Source of the DNA: Cupriavidus sp. EM10 | Lineage (GTDB): Bacteria; Pseudomonadota; Gammaproteobacteria; Burkholderiales; Burkholderiaceae | DNA: 64,000 bases | NCBI RefSeq assembly: GCF_018729255.1 | Contig: NZ_CP076061.1 | Coordinates: forward strand, 1,736,001 to 1,800,000 | Reading direction: 5' to 3' | Shown here: piece after piece, positions 36,382-47,000 of the stretch | Position numbering within the stretch: position 1 is the stretch's first letter | Layout: every line of letters begins with the position of its first letter | Notes under the pieces: generated by a model | The model's input: only the letters and a program-made list of their open reading frames with translations | The model's database searches: none | Told to the model about the DNA's origin: nothing | Program-made: the position numbers and the translations under genes

Positions 36382-37032
36382 CACAATCCCTCGCGGCGTG
36401 AAGGGTTGGCGAGAAAATTGCCATGATTGACGTGCTGACCGGTGGCGCAGGTCCAGAACCAACGGCCAGACTTTTCGTACGTCAGCAGCGCGTGCTGGGA
36501 CTGGTCGGGGGCAGCCGCAATGATCAACCAGAGTTCGTGCGGCCTGGCGGCCATCCATGCCAAACGGGTCATCTATCAGGTGATTCCGCAGCAGCACATT
36601 GCCGATGCGTTCCAGTTGCAACACGCCGGTGCTTACGCCGGAAAATCTACCTCGACAGAATTGACAGCGAGCCAGTCATCTGGGCATCCGCGTGGGGCAC
36701 TACGGGGGGCCAGGAAAAGCACTTCGCCGCCCGCTGTGGTTCCGACGAAATTCGTTCCGGTAGAACGGAGTGCGTTTCCACCGGACTGGTCGTTCCGGAC
36801 AGTGTGGGTGGGGGCACCTTTCCGTTCAAGTTCTGATGCGCCGCATGGCCGTTAGCATGGCGCTAGCCCAGACGCGCACCCAAGAAAATGGCTTGCCTCC
36901 GTAGGAGGCAAGCCACAAGCTCTTCGTGCCACGGTAGAGGCAAAAGAGCAGCACCGGAAGCCAGTCAACCTGGACGGATGACTGGCTCCCTCACACTTGT
37001 GCAAGTGTCAAACTGGCATGGGCGTCAACCTG
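36382..37032. other. Intergenic region after the metal-efflux operon
   Basis: Two overlapping plus-strand frames (36423-36836, 36442-36855) and minus-strand frames to 36624 exist, but none has a recognisable motif or convincing ribosome-binding site and none clearly excludes the others. A remnant gene is possible. The right part holds two hairpins (36885-36915, listed separately, and AGCCAGTCA/TGACTGGCT at 36958-36987). Confidence 0.4.
36885..36915 (-). terminator. Strong 12-bp hairpin with T-tract on the minus strand
   Basis: TGGCTTGCCTCC (36889-36900) and GGAGGCAAGCCA (36904-36915) pair perfectly around a 3-base loop. Read on the minus strand the stem runs into TTTTCTT. This is an intrinsic terminator for the leftward small exported-peptide gene ending at 37033; a second, weaker hairpin lies between them. 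Confidence 0.8.
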
Positions 37033-37278
37033 TCAGAGCCCGTGAGCGCCGTCGGTGAAGACGTCTCGCGCCCCAATACGTGCTCCGTCGGTGAAAACGT
37101 CACGCTTGTCGATGCGCGCGCCGCCGGCGTACACGTCGCTGGCTGAGGCTCCGGCGCGTGCGCCGTCCGTGAAGGGATCGCGAGGGCGATGGACCTGCCC
37201 CTCGGCGGGAGCGGCCACGGCAGTGCCTGCGAGGATCGAGAGTGCGGCGGTAAGAATGGCAGTGTGAAGCTTCTTCAT
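37033..37278 (-). CDS. Small exported protein with FTDGAR repeats
   Basis: An 81-residue protein: signal peptide MKKLHTAILTAALSILAGTAVAA, then a mature chain made of near-repeats (PFTDGARAG, DVYAGGARID, DVFTDGARIG, DVFTDGAHG). GGAGAA lies just upstream of the ATG. There is no Cys, and only one His in the mature chain besides the last repeat. I recognise no characterised family. A metal-related role is a guess from its neighbours. A good terminator follows, so it is a single-gene unit. Confidence 0.72.
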   Translation of the reverse strand: MKKLHTAILTAALSILAGTAVAAPAEGQVHRPRDPFTDGARAGASASDVYAGGARIDKRDVFTDGARIGARDVFTDGAHGL

Positions 37279-37550
37279 GGAAAGTTCTCCGGAGTCATGT
37301 TGGCGAGTCTGTCTCGCTCACCGTGTGCACAGTCTATCGGCCCGACACGATCAGTCGAATGACTCGAATATTACGAACCGGTCATCTGAGGGAAATGCGT
37401 CCAAAGCAGGCGAATTCTGTACGGCACAACGGTGTCAAGATCATTGCAACTTGGTCATTTGAAACGTTGATAAATTGATCGCTTATCCTCGCAATGACGC
37501 GGAGTGGGGTAGGCTAGTCTGCCCTCTTCCGAATGCGTTGGAGAGGCGAG

Positions 37551-37973
37551 ATGGAAACCGCATTTATCCAGAATGCTGCGCGTAGCGCGGAAAACGCTCA
37601 TGAACTGGCGCTCAGGCTGCGCACTCGCCGGCTGGAGTTTCTGGCAGCCAATATCGCCAACGCGGATACCCCGAACTACAAGGCGCGGGACATCGACTTT
37701 GGCGCCGAATTGGAACGGGCGATGGCAAGCGGCAATGCGTTTGTGGGCATGGCGACGACTTCGCGGCGGCATTTGGAGTCCCGTCCGTCAGCGGCGGAGG
37801 AGGCATTGCTCTACCGGGTGCCGATGCAGTCCGGCATCGATGGCAATACGGTCGAGATGGACGTCGAGCGCGTGGCATTTGCGGAGAATGCGGTGCGTAT
37901 GCGGTTTTCCATTCAGAAGACGGCGGGTGAATACAAGGACATGCTCAAGCTCTACCAGGATATGCGTCCCTAG
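37551..37973 (+). CDS. flgB: FlgB-like flagellar rod protein, isolated copy
   Basis: From the ATG at 37551 (GGAGAGGCGAG upstream) this is a 140-residue FlgB: ELALRLRTRRLEFLAANIANADTPNYKARDIDFG is the rod N-terminal signature with the ANIANADTPNYKA motif, and GNTVEMDVERVAFAENAVRMRFSIQKTAGEYKDMLKLYQDM is the C-terminal helical region. FlgB is the proximal rod protein. It stands alone here, far from flgC and the rest of the basal-body genes, so it is a paralogue of the flgBCD operon copy expected elsewhere. It lies ~200 bp upstream of a hypothetical gene and a GGDEF-EAL gene on the same strand. Confidence 0.9.
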   Translation: METAFIQNAARSAENAHELALRLRTRRLEFLAANIANADTPNYKARDIDFGAELERAMASGNAFVGMATTSRRHLESRPSAAEEALLYRVPMQSGIDGNTVEMDVERVAFAENAVRMRFSIQKTAGEYKDMLKLYQDMRP

Positions 37974-38167
37974 GCGGTATCCACGGATACTCACTAGTAG
38001 GAGTAGAAACTCAAAGCATGGCAACTCTTGCGGGCCCACGTTTGATGGGTAGTCGGTGGCAGGAATGTCTGGTACAAACGGCCCGCGAAGGATGTCGTGC
38101 TGCGCCGGATTTGCGTGCGGTGCTTCCTTGGCGCGTTCGATCTTGGATCGGAAAGGTTAGTGTCGGA

Positions 38168-38503
38168 ATGGAGAAACGTCGTCAGAAGCGATTGCGCGCC
38201 CACATCAAGGAGTTTGTCCTTCCGCCAATTACCGATGGGCTCGTGCTAGGGCGCGCCTCGCCAATTGGACACGTTGCGGTCGGGCGAGCACTCAGTTTGC
38301 TGTCAACCACGGCCTTCGAGCATATAGAAATCGACGACGACGTGATTTCTGACATCCTCATTCGAAAGGCGATTCTCAGAAAGATCCCCGCCGCAGAGCT
38401 CAAGACGTTCATCCTGGATGAGATCAAACCGGCCATGGGAGCCGAGGAAATCCTTCACCTGGCGCTGGAAGTCGAGTTGTTCGTGGATCAAAAGCTGGGA
38501 TAA
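38168..38503 (+). CDS. Hypothetical protein upstream of the GGDEF-EAL gene
   Basis: From the ATG at 38168 this is a 111-residue soluble protein (MEKRRQKRLRAHIKEFVLPPITDGLVLGRASPIGHVAVGRALSLL...), with a basic start and an acidic, helical end (AAELKTFILDEIKPAMGAEEILHLALEVELFVDQKLG). The open frame extends to an ATG at 38018, but the added part is Arg/Trp-rich and unlike the rest. I recognise no family. It ends 9 bp before the ATG of the GGDEF-EAL protein, so the pair is probably co-transcribed and it may modulate that enzyme. Confidence 0.6.
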   Translation: MEKRRQKRLRAHIKEFVLPPITDGLVLGRASPIGHVAVGRALSLLSTTAFEHIEIDDDVISDILIRKAILRKIPAAELKTFILDEIKPAMGAEEILHLALEVELFVDQKLG

Positions 38504-38512
38504 GGCTTGCAG

Positions 38513-40628
38513 ATGGACACATTGCTTGTTTCGGAGTGCCTCGACCTGACGGCACGCCGCGTTGCGCTCGACCAGCGATATCGGGATCTGGTCGGGGTCA
38601 ATCAGACATCGACGAACGTCTTCTCGGTCTTCGATGACGACGGCACGTTTCTCGGTGTCGTGACGGACCGGCAGGCGACGCTTTTTCCAGCACGGATTTT
38701 CGCGGATCTGATCGCACGACGTCCACCCGAGCCCGTGCAGGGGCATGCCAGCGCGATCCAGTTGCTCAAGCGCATGCGTAAGGAAGCTTGTGAGCACCTA
38801 CCCGTCTTCGATGCGCAAGGGCGATACATCGGCATTGTCTCCATGGCGTCCTTGCTGGCCGAGTTCGTTTGTCGCAGTGACATCAATCGTCGTGAACGCG
38901 AGGCGCTGGTTAGCCAATTGCGTACTGAGCTGGAAAACCGCAAGATATCGGCCAATGTGCTCGAGTCAACTAGTGACGCGGTGCTGGTAACGGACGCTCG
39001 CTTGCGCATCCAGTACATCAATCGTGCCTTCACAGCCGCGACGGGCTATCCCGGCGCGGATATTGTCGGGCGGCCGGCCGGATTCTTACGGTCTGGCCGG
39101 CATGGACGGGGCTTCTACGCGGAGATATTTGCAACCCTGCGCGATGGCGGACGCTGGGAAGGGGAGGTCTGGCTATTGCGGGCGGACGGCTCGATCGCGC
39201 CCGACTGGGTAACGATCAAGACGGTTCACGACGAGCATGGCGAAGTGTTCAGTTTCGTGGCGATGTTCGCGGACATCATGCAGCGCGAAAGCCTGCGCGC
39301 CCAGTACATGCACCTTGCCTACTACGACAGCCTGACCGGTCTGCCAAATCGACGCTTGTTCCAGGACCGGCTTGGCCATGCGATCGAACGTTCGGCGAAC
39401 AAGGGTACGGAATTTTCCCTGCTTTTCCTTGACCTCAACCGGTTCAAGGACGTGAACGATACACTGGGCCACTCGTTTGGCGATCGGCTACTCGAGGTGG
39501 TCGGGGAGCGCTTCAAGCGACTGGTGAAGGAAGCGGATTTTGTCGGCCGTATCGGCGGCGATGAATTCACATTCATTCTGCACGACACCGCGGATCCTGC
39601 TCAGGTCGAGTCGATCGCGCGGCGGATCTTCGATGAACTGGCCAAGCCGATTGTCCTGAACGGTACGCAAAGCTACGTCTCCGCGAGCATTGGGGTCAGC
39701 CGATTTCCCGCCGATGGCACGACCGCAGAAGCGCTGATCATGAATGCCGATGCGGCGATGTACCGCGCCAAGGAGGATGGCATCGGCGCTTGTCATTTTT
39801 TTCTCGCGGCCTGCATACGAAGGTGCTCAAGCGCCTCGACATCTCCAACGCGCTGCACCGCGCGCTCGAGGCCAACGAATTTTCGCTGGCCTGGCAACCC
39901 AGGTGTCGCTCACCACGGGCAAGGTCATCGGTGCGGAAGTCTTGCTCCGCTGGATGCGAGATGGCAGCGTTCCCGTCTCGCCGGCCGAATTCATTCCGGT
40001 AGCCGAAGAGACCGGGGTAATCGGCGCGATCGGGGATTGGGTATTGCGCGAATCCTGTCGATACGTCGCGAAGCTCGAGGCACTGGCGATCGATCCGGAA
40101 TTCAGGGTGGCGGTGAACTTCTCGCCCTTGCAACTGAGTTGGCACAGGCAGGAGCCTGTGCTGCAGACTATCGCGCAGTTTGGCGTTGATTGTCGGCGCT
40201 TCAAGATTGAGCTGACGGAGAACGCGTTGTTCGTGCACGAGGAAGGGCTGCTAGAATTTGTGCGGGAGCTGGGCGCCGCGGGCGTCGGAATTGCCATCGA
40301 CGATTTCGGGACTGGATACAGCAATCTGTCCAGTCTGAAGCACTTACCGGTCACCGAACTCAAGATTGATCGCGCCTTTATCCATGACATGCAAGGCTCG
40401 CACAGCGACAGGCAAATCGTGCAGGCCATGATTAGCATGGCGCATATGCTTGGGCTGCGCGTCGTGGCCGAAGGGGTCGAGTACGTTTGGCAAGTGTCGG
40501 TGTTGCGGGAGTTTGGCTGCGAGGTGGGGCAAGGCTACCTGTTCAGCCGGCCGATCGACTTTGACGCGCTGGTCAAGCTACTCGATGCGCCCGCCGTCGA
40601 CGTACAGGCGATGCTTGCCGACGGCTAG
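38513..40628 (+). CDS. CBS-PAS-GGDEF-EAL cyclic-di-GMP enzyme, two one-base frameshifts
   Basis: The repaired protein has ~705 residues. Residues ~10-135 form a CBS pair (TSTNVFSVFDDDGTFLGVVTDRQATLF; HLPVFDAQGRYIGIVSMASLLAEF), ~150-265 a PAS domain (LESTSDAVLVTDARLRIQYINRAFTAATGY), ~280-440 a GGDEF domain with intact IGGDEF near 347 and YYDSLTGLPNRRLF. One base is missing near 39780 and another at the C-run 39899-39901. The EAL part then reads GAEVLLRW (variant EVL), NFSPLQLS, KIELTENAL, DDFGTGYSNLSSLKHLPVTELKID and AEGVE, so metal- and substrate-binding residues are kept. It could make and degrade c-di-GMP. No membrane helix is seen. Confidence 0.9.
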
Positions 40629-40724
40629 GCGATCTTTGGCGTCCCGACGGTCGGCACGACCGCGCGGATGGCTCGTGGCGGGGACTCCCGCACTGCGCTC
40701 GATCTCCGGGCGATGTGGCGAGAT

Positions 40725-42004
40725 TTAGATGTGCCGTAATCTCGCCAGCATGACTGTGCCGGCCGCCATGGTGATGGTGGCGAATGCGAAGCCGAGGACA
40801 GGTGATAGCGCCGACCAGATGAGACCGACGCCGGCGCTCGAGATGAACTTCGCCGTGCCGTTCGTGGTGCCGAGCGCGCCGATGCTCATGGCCAAGGTGT
40901 CAGCCGACACCATCTCGGCGATCACCGTCGGCTCCAGGGCTTCCTGGACGGCCGTGTACAGGCCCGCAAGCAGGAAGACGGCCGCGAGCAGTGCGAGGGT
41001 GTTGACGTGGAGCCAGAACGTGATGGCCATGAGCAGGCCGGTCATCGCGCCTAGCGCATAGCCAAGCACGAGAATGCGCAGCGCACCGACGCGATCCGCC
41101 AGCATGCCGACTGGAAATGACGCCGCCGATTGCACGACGTTTCGCCAGACGTAGAGGCCACCGGCGATTTGCGCGGCCTGCACGATGCCGAGTGCGGGGG
41201 TCAGCAATTTCGTGGCGCCGAGGATCAACAGGCTGTGGGAGAAATCACCCATGCCAAACAACCCGACGGCGCCGAGATAGCGCTTGAATTTTGGCGGAAG
41301 GCCGCGCAAGGCCCGGAAAAATCGCAGCCCGGGATTTGGGGAAAATGCCGGATCCTTGACGAAGCCGAGGAAAGCCAGGACGGCCAGAACCCCCGGGATG
41401 ACACTTAGCCATAGGACCAGACGGAACGGACCGATGGGGTCGTTCCACCCATGATGGCTTTGGGCCCAGCCAAGCAATGCGACACCAAGCAGCGGTCCGA
41501 CTACTGCGCCAATCGTATCCATAGCCCGATGAAACCCGAAGGCACGGCCTCGCGCGCGCGGCGGGATTGCCTGGATGACAATCGCGTCGCGAAGCGGGCC
41601 GCGCAGCCCTTTTCCGAACCAGGAAATGATTCGCCCCACAAGTAGCATTGGCCACGCCGTGGCCAATGCGATTGCGATCTGACCCGCAGGCGTCAGGGCG
41701 TAGCCGACCAGCACCAGAAGCTTTCGATGTCCGAGCTTGTCGGCGACGTAACCCGAAATCATCTTGGTAAAGCTCGCCACCGCATCGGCCAGGCCTTCGA
41801 TAAGTCCCAGAACCGCCGCCGGGATCCCGAGTATTGCCAGGAAGCCGGGCAGGATGACGGTGGTGGTCTCGTAGCAGAAATCGCCTAGTGCACTCGTGAG
41901 CCCGGCACCGACAACGGTGCGATTCAGCCATTCTCGCTGCAGCGGCACGGGGGCTGCCGGGGCTTGTCATTCGACAGCGGTGCGGTGTCCTTTGAATCTG
42001 TCAT
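40725..42004 (-). CDS. MFS transporter, one-base frameshift at its N-terminus
   Basis: The best start is the ATG at 42002-42004 (MTDSKDTAPLSNDKPRQPP); one C is missing in the run near 41947-41951, after which VPLQREWLNRTVVGAGLTSALGDFCYETTTVILPGFLAILG follows. The protein has ~426 residues and ~12 membrane helices with DKLGHRKLLVLVGYAL (motif A) and RGPLRDAIVIQAIPPRARGRAFGFHRAMDTIGAVVGPLLG. It belongs to a branch of uncharacterised MFS proteins often seen near metal-resistance genes; substrate unknown. It is divergent from the zinc-ribbon methyltransferase gene. Confidence 0.87.
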
Positions 42005-42485
42005 GCTGTCTCGCGATCGGGCGCATTGCCCACGACGATCGAAACCAAAGTTGGCCAAGGCCGGGCTGACGAAAACGCTGAGCGCACTGGTCTGGCGCGG
42101 CGCTGTCCAGGAAATCCCTAAAGTCTGCAATCACAAGTCGCCACAGGCGCGGTGTGGATTGTCGGCGTCGAATCCATGACATCGTTCGCATCTGTTGGAA
42201 AAGGCCGCGCCGCCGTGCATGTTGTCCGATGTTGCCGCAGATAGCAACGGGTGCGGCGCCTGGTAATTTCCCCGTCATGTTTGCGACAGGTCATCTCCAT
42301 AAAATCGAATGTCAGCCTTCTGACCGCGCGCATGGATGTGTGAGTCGGATACGCGTCCAGACGACTTCGCCAGCACGCCGCCGCATCGCGCGTGGGCTCA
42401 ACGCCAGCCTGGGTGAGTACGAGGATTCTGCAAAGCGATGGAGGGCCCTTGCGGGAGGGCCTCCGATTTCAATCTGAGGCCGGCG
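42005..42485. other. Intergenic region between divergent MFS and methyltransferase genes
   Basis: No gene is supported. It must hold the promoters of both neighbours; I could not identify a clear consensus or a MerR- or CopR-type operator by eye. Confidence 0.4.
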
Positions 42486-43358
42486 ATGCGATCGTGCGTG
42501 AGATGTGGCAATGCATTGTCCACGCAGGGGTGGCATTGCTGGTCCTGCGACTGGCAGCCGCCGTCGACATCAGGCATTGTGTGCCTCGCACCCGAACTGA
42601 TCGGGGATCACGATGGGAATCAAGCGTCGCTGTTGCGGGAATTTGCGCACGTTGAAGACCGGAACTTCTGGTTTGCATATCGCCGCCGACTGATCATCGA
42701 GGCCTTGTCTCGGTGGTTCCCGCAGATTGAGTCATTCTTGGATCTGAGCTGCGGTGCGGGAAAATTCCTGGATGATTTCCGGACATGCTATCCGGCCGCC
42801 ACGCTGGTCGCGGCCGACCGTTGCGTGGATGCACTACGCGAGGTGCGCCGGGAATATGGCTTTTCCTGTTTGCAGATGGATCCTATGCACCTGCCGTTCG
42901 CGGACGCCTTTGACGTCATCGGGGCGTTCGACGTCCTGCAGCATGCCGCGTCAGACGGGATAGTGCTTGACCAGTTGCGTAAGGCTTGTCGCCAGGGTGG
43001 CGGTATTGTCGTGACCGTACCGCATCAACGAACGCGACGACTGCGCGGCAATGCCCCGAGGGCGCCAGAAGCGCGCTACACGCTTCCCGCACTGATTCGC
43101 AAGGTCAATGCCGCAGGTTTCACTGTCGTACACAGCCAGACATTCTGCACGTTGGCATTGCCGCTTATGACGCTGAGCATGAGCAAGCAAAGGACGCGTC
43201 CGTTCCCCATGGCGGTTGGCGACCATCGACGCCGTGGTCCCATCCTGAATGACATGTTTGGCGGACTCTGCATGATCGAGAGGCAATTGGAGAAGGGCGG
43301 CGTGCGGTTCGCCAATGGCGATGGTGCGCTGATCGTCGCCGTGCGCCGATTCGCTTGA
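42486..43358 (+). CDS. Zinc-ribbon SAM-dependent methyltransferase (copy 1)
   Basis: From the ATG at 42486 (GAGG 8 bases upstream) this is a 290-residue protein. The N-terminus is a four-Cys ribbon (MRSCVRCGNALSTQGWHCWSCDWQP). A class I methyltransferase fold follows, with FLDLSCGAGKFLDDF (~82-96; normally DxGCGxG, here D-L-S-C-G-A-G), LVAADR, and FDVIGAFDVLQH. It is clearly a paralogue of the protein at 51451-52320, sharing the ribbon, WFAYRRRLIIEAL and the final NxxFGGxCxxERQL block. The substrate is unknown. Unlike copy 2 it is not followed by glycosyltransferase genes. Confidence 0.87.
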   Translation: MRSCVRCGNALSTQGWHCWSCDWQPPSTSGIVCLAPELIGDHDGNQASLLREFAHVEDRNFWFAYRRRLIIEALSRWFPQIESFLDLSCGAGKFLDDFRTCYPAATLVAADRCVDALREVRREYGFSCLQMDPMHLPFADAFDVIGAFDVLQHAASDGIVLDQLRKACRQGGGIVVTVPHQRTRRLRGNAPRAPEARYTLPALIRKVNAAGFTVVHSQTFCTLALPLMTLSMSKQRTRPFPMAVGDHRRRGPILNDMFGGLCMIERQLEKGGVRFANGDGALIVAVRRFA

Positions 43359-43416
43359 GGATGGCGTTCACTGAGTACGCACGAGAGGCGGCCTGCCACA
43401 CAGGGCGATTGGAAAC

Positions 43417-43605
43417 TTGAACCGATATTACGTCTTCGATTTGCCGCATGGCGTGCTGTCCTCGCTATTGCTGGTTGCCGTGCTCTGCATCATTGCGTTC
43501 CTGGCATTTGTCATCTATCTGAATCGCACCTATGGTCGCGGGCGCCCGCGGCTGCCGCGCCGGGGCCGGCCCCGAAAGAGCCCTCGCTCTGGCCGTCGGA
43601 AATAA
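43417..43605 (+). CDS. Small single-span membrane protein with basic C-terminal tail (A)
   Basis: A 62-residue frame starting at a TTG (GGAAAC upstream): MNRYYVFDLPHGVLSSLLLVAVLCIIAFLAFVIYLNRTYG gives one membrane helix (~12-34), and the rest, GRGRPRLPRRGRPRKSPRSGRRK, is almost all Arg/Lys/Pro. An inner-membrane anchor with a cytoplasmic nucleic-acid- or lipid-binding tail would fit. A homologous-looking peptide is encoded convergently at 43672-43845. No family is recognised; the start codon is uncertain. Confidence 0.5.
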   Translation: MNRYYVFDLPHGVLSSLLLVAVLCIIAFLAFVIYLNRTYGRGRPRLPRRGRPRKSPRSGRRK

Positions 43606-43671
43606 CGGCGGCCTACCCGCGTTCGTACAACTTGGCGTCGCCGCTGTTGGGCCGCAGCACTGTCCGCAAGG

Positions 43672-43845
43672 TCATTTGCGCAAGCGCCCTGGTTTGGGAC
43701 TCTTGCTGCGGTGCTTGCGAGGCGGCGGTTGGCTGCGATGCAGGTGCCGGGCTAGCAGGACAATCAAGCTGAGGATGGTCACCAGCCCGACCAGAATTAC
43801 CGCGACGACCGCGGGCGGCAGATGCAGGATGGGAGGCGGACGCAT
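43672..43845 (-). CDS. Small single-span membrane protein with basic C-terminal tail (B)
   Basis: A 57-residue frame from the ATG at 43843-43845: MRPPPILHLPPAVVAVILVGL continues as VTILSLIVLLARHLHRSQ, giving one membrane helix (~11-33), then PPPRKHRSKSPKPGRLRK. Length, LP just before the helix, helix position and the KSPxxGRxxK ending match the convergent peptide at 43417-43605, so the two look related. It lies ~250 bp downstream of cusA on the same strand and may be the last gene of the cus operon. No good ribosome-binding site is visible. Confidence 0.5.
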   Translation of the reverse strand: MRPPPILHLPPAVVAVILVGLVTILSLIVLLARHLHRSQPPPRKHRSKSPKPGRLRK

Positions 43846-44094
43846 ACGGGGATTTTCGGGCCTGGTGTGCTAGCTGTCCAGAAGGTGGGTCGCGGCGATT
43901 TGCCGACGGAGGGTGCCCTACGTGTTGCGGGAGCTCACCAGCGCGGTGTCTTGATATTGTGGCGGCACCTCGAGCAAACGCCCGGGAAGTGCCGTAGGGC
44001 GGGTGCCCTCTCATGGATGCGCGCCGCACTGGTGAACGTTCCCAATGCACTGAAGACTGGCCTGGCGGCCCCCGGGACTCGCCAGGCACAGTTG

Positions 44095-47000
44095 CTACAC
44101 GGCCCGCTCCAGTTCTGCCTGCTTGGCGGTGGTGGAGGGCGAGGGCAACAAGCGCCGGCGCAGCAACAGATATACGGCGGGCACGACGAACATCGATAGC
44201 AGCGGCGCTGTCACCATGCCACCCACCATTGGCGCAGCAATCCGTTGCATGACCTCAGACCCTGTGCCATGTGACCACATGATCGGAATCAGGCCCGCCA
44301 GGATGACCGCCACCGTCATCGCCTTCGGCCGGACGCGCAATACCGCACCCTCCTGGATGGCGTCGAGCAACGCATCTAGCGTATCTTCACCGCGCGCCAA
44401 CCGGTCGTGCCACGCGTGCTTGAGATACAGCAGCATGATGACGCCGAACTCTGCGGCCACACCCGCAAGCGCGATGAACCCAACTATCCCAGCCACAGAG
44501 AGGTTGTAGCGCAACAGATACAGCAGCCAGAAGCCGCCTATTAGGGCCAAGGGGAGCGTGCCCATGATCAGCATGGCTTCATCCAGCCGGCCGAAAACTA
44601 GATAGAGCAGTACGAAGATGATCAGCAAGGTAAAGGGGACGACGACCTTGAGTTTGGCCGTAGCACGCTCCAGATACTCGAACTGGCCTGACCAACTGAG
44701 GGCATACCCGGCGGGCATTGGTACGGCCTTCGCCACGGCGGCCTGCATGTCACGCACGGTGGACCGAAGATCTCTGCCGCGAATGTCAACATATACCCAA
44801 CCGGAAAGACGTGCGTTCTCACTGCGCAACATCGGTGGGCCCTGCATGACAGTAATGCGGGCCACATCGGCCAGCGCAATCTGTAAGCCGCTGTCGGTCA
44901 CAATTGGCAGGCGCCGCAGTGCATCGATGGAGTCCCGATCGTCGCGCGGATACCGAACGTTGATGGGGAATCGTGCGAGTCCATCGACCACCTCACCAAC
45001 GGTTTCACCCCCGATGGCCGAGGAAACAATCGATTGGACGTCCTCGATGTTCAGACCGTAGCGGCCTGCTGCCGCGCGGTCGATGTCGACATCGATGTAG
45101 CGCCCGCCCGTGAGCCGTTCGGCCAGCGCAGATGTCACGCCGGGGACTGTCTTGACGGCCTCTTCAATACGTGTGGCGAGTCTGTCGATCTCCTTGAGGT
45201 CCGTGCCGGCGACCTTGATACCCACGGGACTCTTGATGCCGGTCGCGAGCATGTCAATGCGATTGCGGATCGGCGGTACCCAGATATTGGACAGGCCCGG
45301 TACCTTGACAATGCGGTCCAATTCTTCGACCAGCTTGTCGGTTGTCATGCCGGGACGCCACTGATCCTTCGGCTTGAAGCGAATGGTCGTCTCGAACATC
45401 TCAATCGGCGCGGGGTCCGTCGCACTGTCGGCGCGGCCGGCTTTGCCAAACACAGATGCCACTTCAGGGACCGTCTTGATCAGGCGGTCGGTCTGTTGCA
45501 GCAACTGCGACGCCTTGCCCGCCGCAAGCCCGGGCAGAGCGGAGGGCATGTAGAGCAGATCGCCTTCATCCAGCGGTGGCATGAATTCCCCTCCGGTCCG
45601 CATGATCGGCCAGGCGGTCGCCACCAGGAGGGCGCCTGCCAGCACCACGGTAGTCTTCGGGTACTTGAGCACCTTGTTGAGCAGCGGGTGATAGGCGCGG
45701 ATCAACAGGCGATTGAGTGGATTGGCCTGTTCGGAAGGGATCTTGCCACGAATCATGTAGCCCATTAACACGGGGATCAACGTGACAGAGAGGCCCGCCG
45801 CCGCGGCCATGGAATAGGTCTTGGTGAACGCCAATGGAGAGAACAACCTGCCTTCCTGTGCCTCCAGGGTGAAGACTGGAATGAACGACAGGGTGATGAT
45901 CAGCAGCGAGACGAACAGGGCAGGCCCGACCTCCGCGGCCGACTCACCGATAAGGCGCCATCGCTCTTGCGCCTCAAGTTCCTGGTCGGGATGCTTGACG
46001 TGCCAGTGCTCCAGATGCTTGTGGGCGTTCTCGATCATGACGACCGCGGCGTCGACCATCGCGCCGACCGCGATCGCAATGCCCCCAGCGACATGATGTT
46101 GGCGTTCACGCCCTGATAGCGCATAACAAGGAATGCCGCCAGCACGCCAAGCGGCAACGAGATGATGGCGACCAGTGCCGAGCGCAAGTGAAAGAGAAAG
46201 AGCAGGCAGACCACTGCGACGACCGCGAACTCCTCCAGCAGCTTGGTGGTGAGGTTGTCGACTGCGCGATTGATCAGCGCCGACCGGTCGTAGGCCGTGA
46301 CGACCTCGACGCCGGCCGGCAGGCTTTTCTGCAGGGTCTGAAGTTTGGCCTTGACAGCGTTGATCGTCTCCAGCGCGTTCTTGCCCGAGCGCAGGATAAT
46401 CACCCCGCCCGCGACTTCGCCTTGCCCGTTGAGCTCCGCGATGCCGCGGCGCATCTCCGGGCCCAATTGGACCACGGCGACATCGCCCAGTCGCACCGGA
46501 ATGCCGGCATCGCTCGTCACGATCGGCACCTGCCGAAAATCATCCAGCGTCTTCAGGTAACCGGTGGCGCGCACCATGTACTCGGCTTCGCCCAGTTCCA
46601 ATACCGAGCCCCCGGTTTCCTGATTGGCCCCTTGAGCGCGGCCAGCACCTTGCCTTGTGACAGGTTGTAGGCGCGAAGCCGGTCGGGCAACAGCACAATC
46701 TGGAACTGCTTGACCATCCCGCCCAACGAGGCAACCTCGGCGACATTGGGCAAGGACTTGAGTTCAAATCGCAAGAACCAGTCCTGGAGCGCGCGCAACT
46801 GCGACAGGTCATGCTGTCCGCTCTTGTCCACGAGCGCATATTCATAGACCCAACCCACGCCGGTCGCGTCGGGGCCAAGCGCGGGCTTGGCGGCGGCCGG
46901 CAGCCGGGACTGGACCTGGTTCAAGTACTCCAGGACGCGTGAGCGGGCCCAGTACAGGTCGGTGCCGTCCTCGAACAGTACGTAGACATAGGAGTCGCCG

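Noticed and set aside
36423..36855. Two overlapping plus-strand frames after the metal operon
   Set aside because: They compete for the same DNA, contain no recognisable domain and have no clear ribosome-binding site.
39744..40002. Programmed frameshifting in the GGDEF-EAL gene
   Set aside because: Two breaks in one gene, in the same direction as all other breaks in the window and without a slippery heptamer, fit sequencing deletions better.
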